Source: Calliopsis andreniformis
Taxonomy: Eukaryota; Arthropoda; Insecta; Hymenoptera; Andrenidae
DNA: 64,000 nucleotides
NCBI RefSeq assembly: GCF_051401765.1
Contig: NW_027480531.1
Coordinates: 558,001-622,000, forward strand
Direction: 5' to 3'
Under the pieces are notes generated by a model. The model saw nothing but the letters and a program-made list of their open reading frames with translations. It searched no databases and had not been told where the DNA came from. The position numbers and the translations under genes are program-made. Shown here in pieces: positions 63,258 to 64,000 of this stretch; positions within the stretch are counted from its first letter, which is position 1, and the number at the start of each line of letters is the position of its first letter.

Positions 63258-64000
63258 ATTGGGTATTGAGGATTGAAGAATGAGGATTTGGGATTGAGGA
63301 TTGAGGACTGAGGATTGAAGATTGAGTATTGAGGATTGAAGATTGACGACTGAGGATTGAGAATTGAGGATTTAGGATTGAAGATACAGTATCGAGGATT
63401 GAAGATTGAGGATTGAAGATTGAGGATTGGGGACGGAGTGTTGAGTGTTGAGTGATGAGCATTGATGTCTGTGGATAGAGATTTGAAGATTGCAGATTGA
63501 GTATTGAGTACTGAAAACTGTGAATTGGTGATGCTGTATTGAGGATTGAGGATCGACAACTGATTGTTGAAGACTGAGGGCTGAAGATTGAGGATTCAGG
63601 ATTGAGGATTGAGGATTGAAGATTGAGGATTGGGGACTGTGGATTGAAGATTGAGGATTGAGGATTGAGGATTGAGGATTGAGGAATTGGGATTGAAGGT
63701 TCAGAATTGAGGATTGAAGATTGAGAATTGAGGATTGAGGACTGAACATTGAGGACCGAGTGTTGAGGGTTGACTGATGAGAATTGATGTTTGTGGATAG
63801 AGGTTTGAAGAATGCAGATTGAGTATTGAGTATTGAAATCTGTGAATTGAGGATATTCTATTGAGGACTGAGGATTGGCAACTGATTGTTGACGACTGAG
63901 GGCTGAAGGTTGAGGATTCAGGACTGAGTACTCAGAATTGAGGTTTGAGGACTGAGGATTGATGATTAAAGGTTGAGTATTGAGGATTGAAGATTGAGGA
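63258..64000 (-). repeat. Terminal partial copy of 58.26-59.00 kb
   Basis: From 63,258 to the window end the sequence matches 58,261-59,003 at an offset of 4,997, including the GATGCTGTATTG marker subtype (63,529 and 58,532) and the core at 63,852. This places part of the 5,620-bp repeat again after the 1.2-kb region, so the higher-order pattern continues past the window. Confidence 0.85.

Larger units (their letters stand above)
35592..64000 (-). repeat. Right arm of heptamer satellite, ATTGAGG unit on + strand
   Basis: This is the same satellite in opposite orientation: tandem ATTGAGG on the + strand, so CCTCAAT lies on the - strand. Frequent variants are ATTGAAG, ATTGAGT, ACTGAGG, GTTGAGG, ATTCAGG, ATTGCGG, ATTGATG and ATTGGGG. 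C is nearly absent from the + strand. The array runs off the window end at 64,000 without a change of character. No gene, RNA or unique sequence was found. Higher-order periods differ from the left arm (5,620 bp and about 1.2 kb here, against 3,179 bp and multi-kilobase blocks there). This arm therefore evolved separately after the inversion, or comes from a different part of the same array. Confidence 0.98.

Noticed and set aside
1..64000. Interstitial telomere repeat or telomere fusion
   Set aside because: The unit ATTGAGG does not match known telomere repeats, and the order C-rich then G-rich is the reverse of an end-to-end fusion.
1..64000. CRISPR array
   Set aside because: There is no repeat-spacer alternation; spacing between recurring modules is irregular and the intervening sequence is itself the same heptamer repeat.
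1..64000. Bacterial heptamer repeats of the cyanobacterial type as the source
   Set aside because: Those arrays are short and interspersed between genes; a gene-free tract of more than 60 kb does not fit, though the organism cannot be fixed from this window.

Overview
The whole 64 kb window is one degenerate heptanucleotide satellite. I found no protein-coding gene, RNA gene, mobile element, CRISPR array or unique spacer that I could support. The consensus unit is CCTCAAT on one strand and ATTGAGG on the other. Nearly every base can be parsed as a 7-nt unit with zero to a few substitutions, plus a minority of 6-nt units at conserved places. The many long open frames come from this repeat: CCTCAAT read in any of the three frames gives the same seven-residue peptide (P-Q-S-S-I-L-N) without stops, while ATTGAGG gives a TGA every 21 nt in every frame.

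The organism cannot be named from this sequence. More than 60 kb of gene-free, satellite-type DNA with nested higher-order repeats most resembles constitutive heterochromatin of a eukaryote (pericentromere, subtelomere, B or sex chromosome). Short heptamer arrays are also known in some bacteria, notably cyanobacteria, but I know of none this large. This is inference only.

Layout: positions 1 to about 35,575 carry the C-rich unit on the + strand. A single polarity switch lies in a 16-nt junction (35,576-35,591). Positions 35,592 to 64,000 carry the G-rich unit on the + strand, so the array is inverted about one point. Both arms contain the same strongly diverged in-phase marker module, recognisable by GAATATCC on the left and GGATATTC on the right. 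The inversion is therefore younger than that module.

The left arm is a mosaic of large near-identical duplications. About 690-7,617 recurs at 20,232-27,172. A 3,179-bp block at 14,515-17,693 is followed directly by a second copy with a 349-bp deletion, and a third copy starts near 29,922. Nested tandem repeats of 781 bp lie inside the largest blocks. The right arm holds a 5,620-bp higher-order repeat in two full copies and one truncated copy (44,950-59,640), a roughly 1.2-kb repeat at 59.4-63.3 kb, and a 392-bp duplication near the junction.

The most informative result is a unit-count rule. Each higher-order length I checked equals 7n minus the number of hexamer units counted inside it: 3,179 = 7x455-6, 5,620 = 7x804-8, 1,271 = 7x182-3, 1,202 = 7x172-2, 781 = 7x112-3, 349 = 7x50-1. 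Almost all size change has therefore been by whole units, consistent with in-register unequal exchange or slippage. Block boundaries were read by eye and are good to roughly 10-30 bp unless an exact figure is given.
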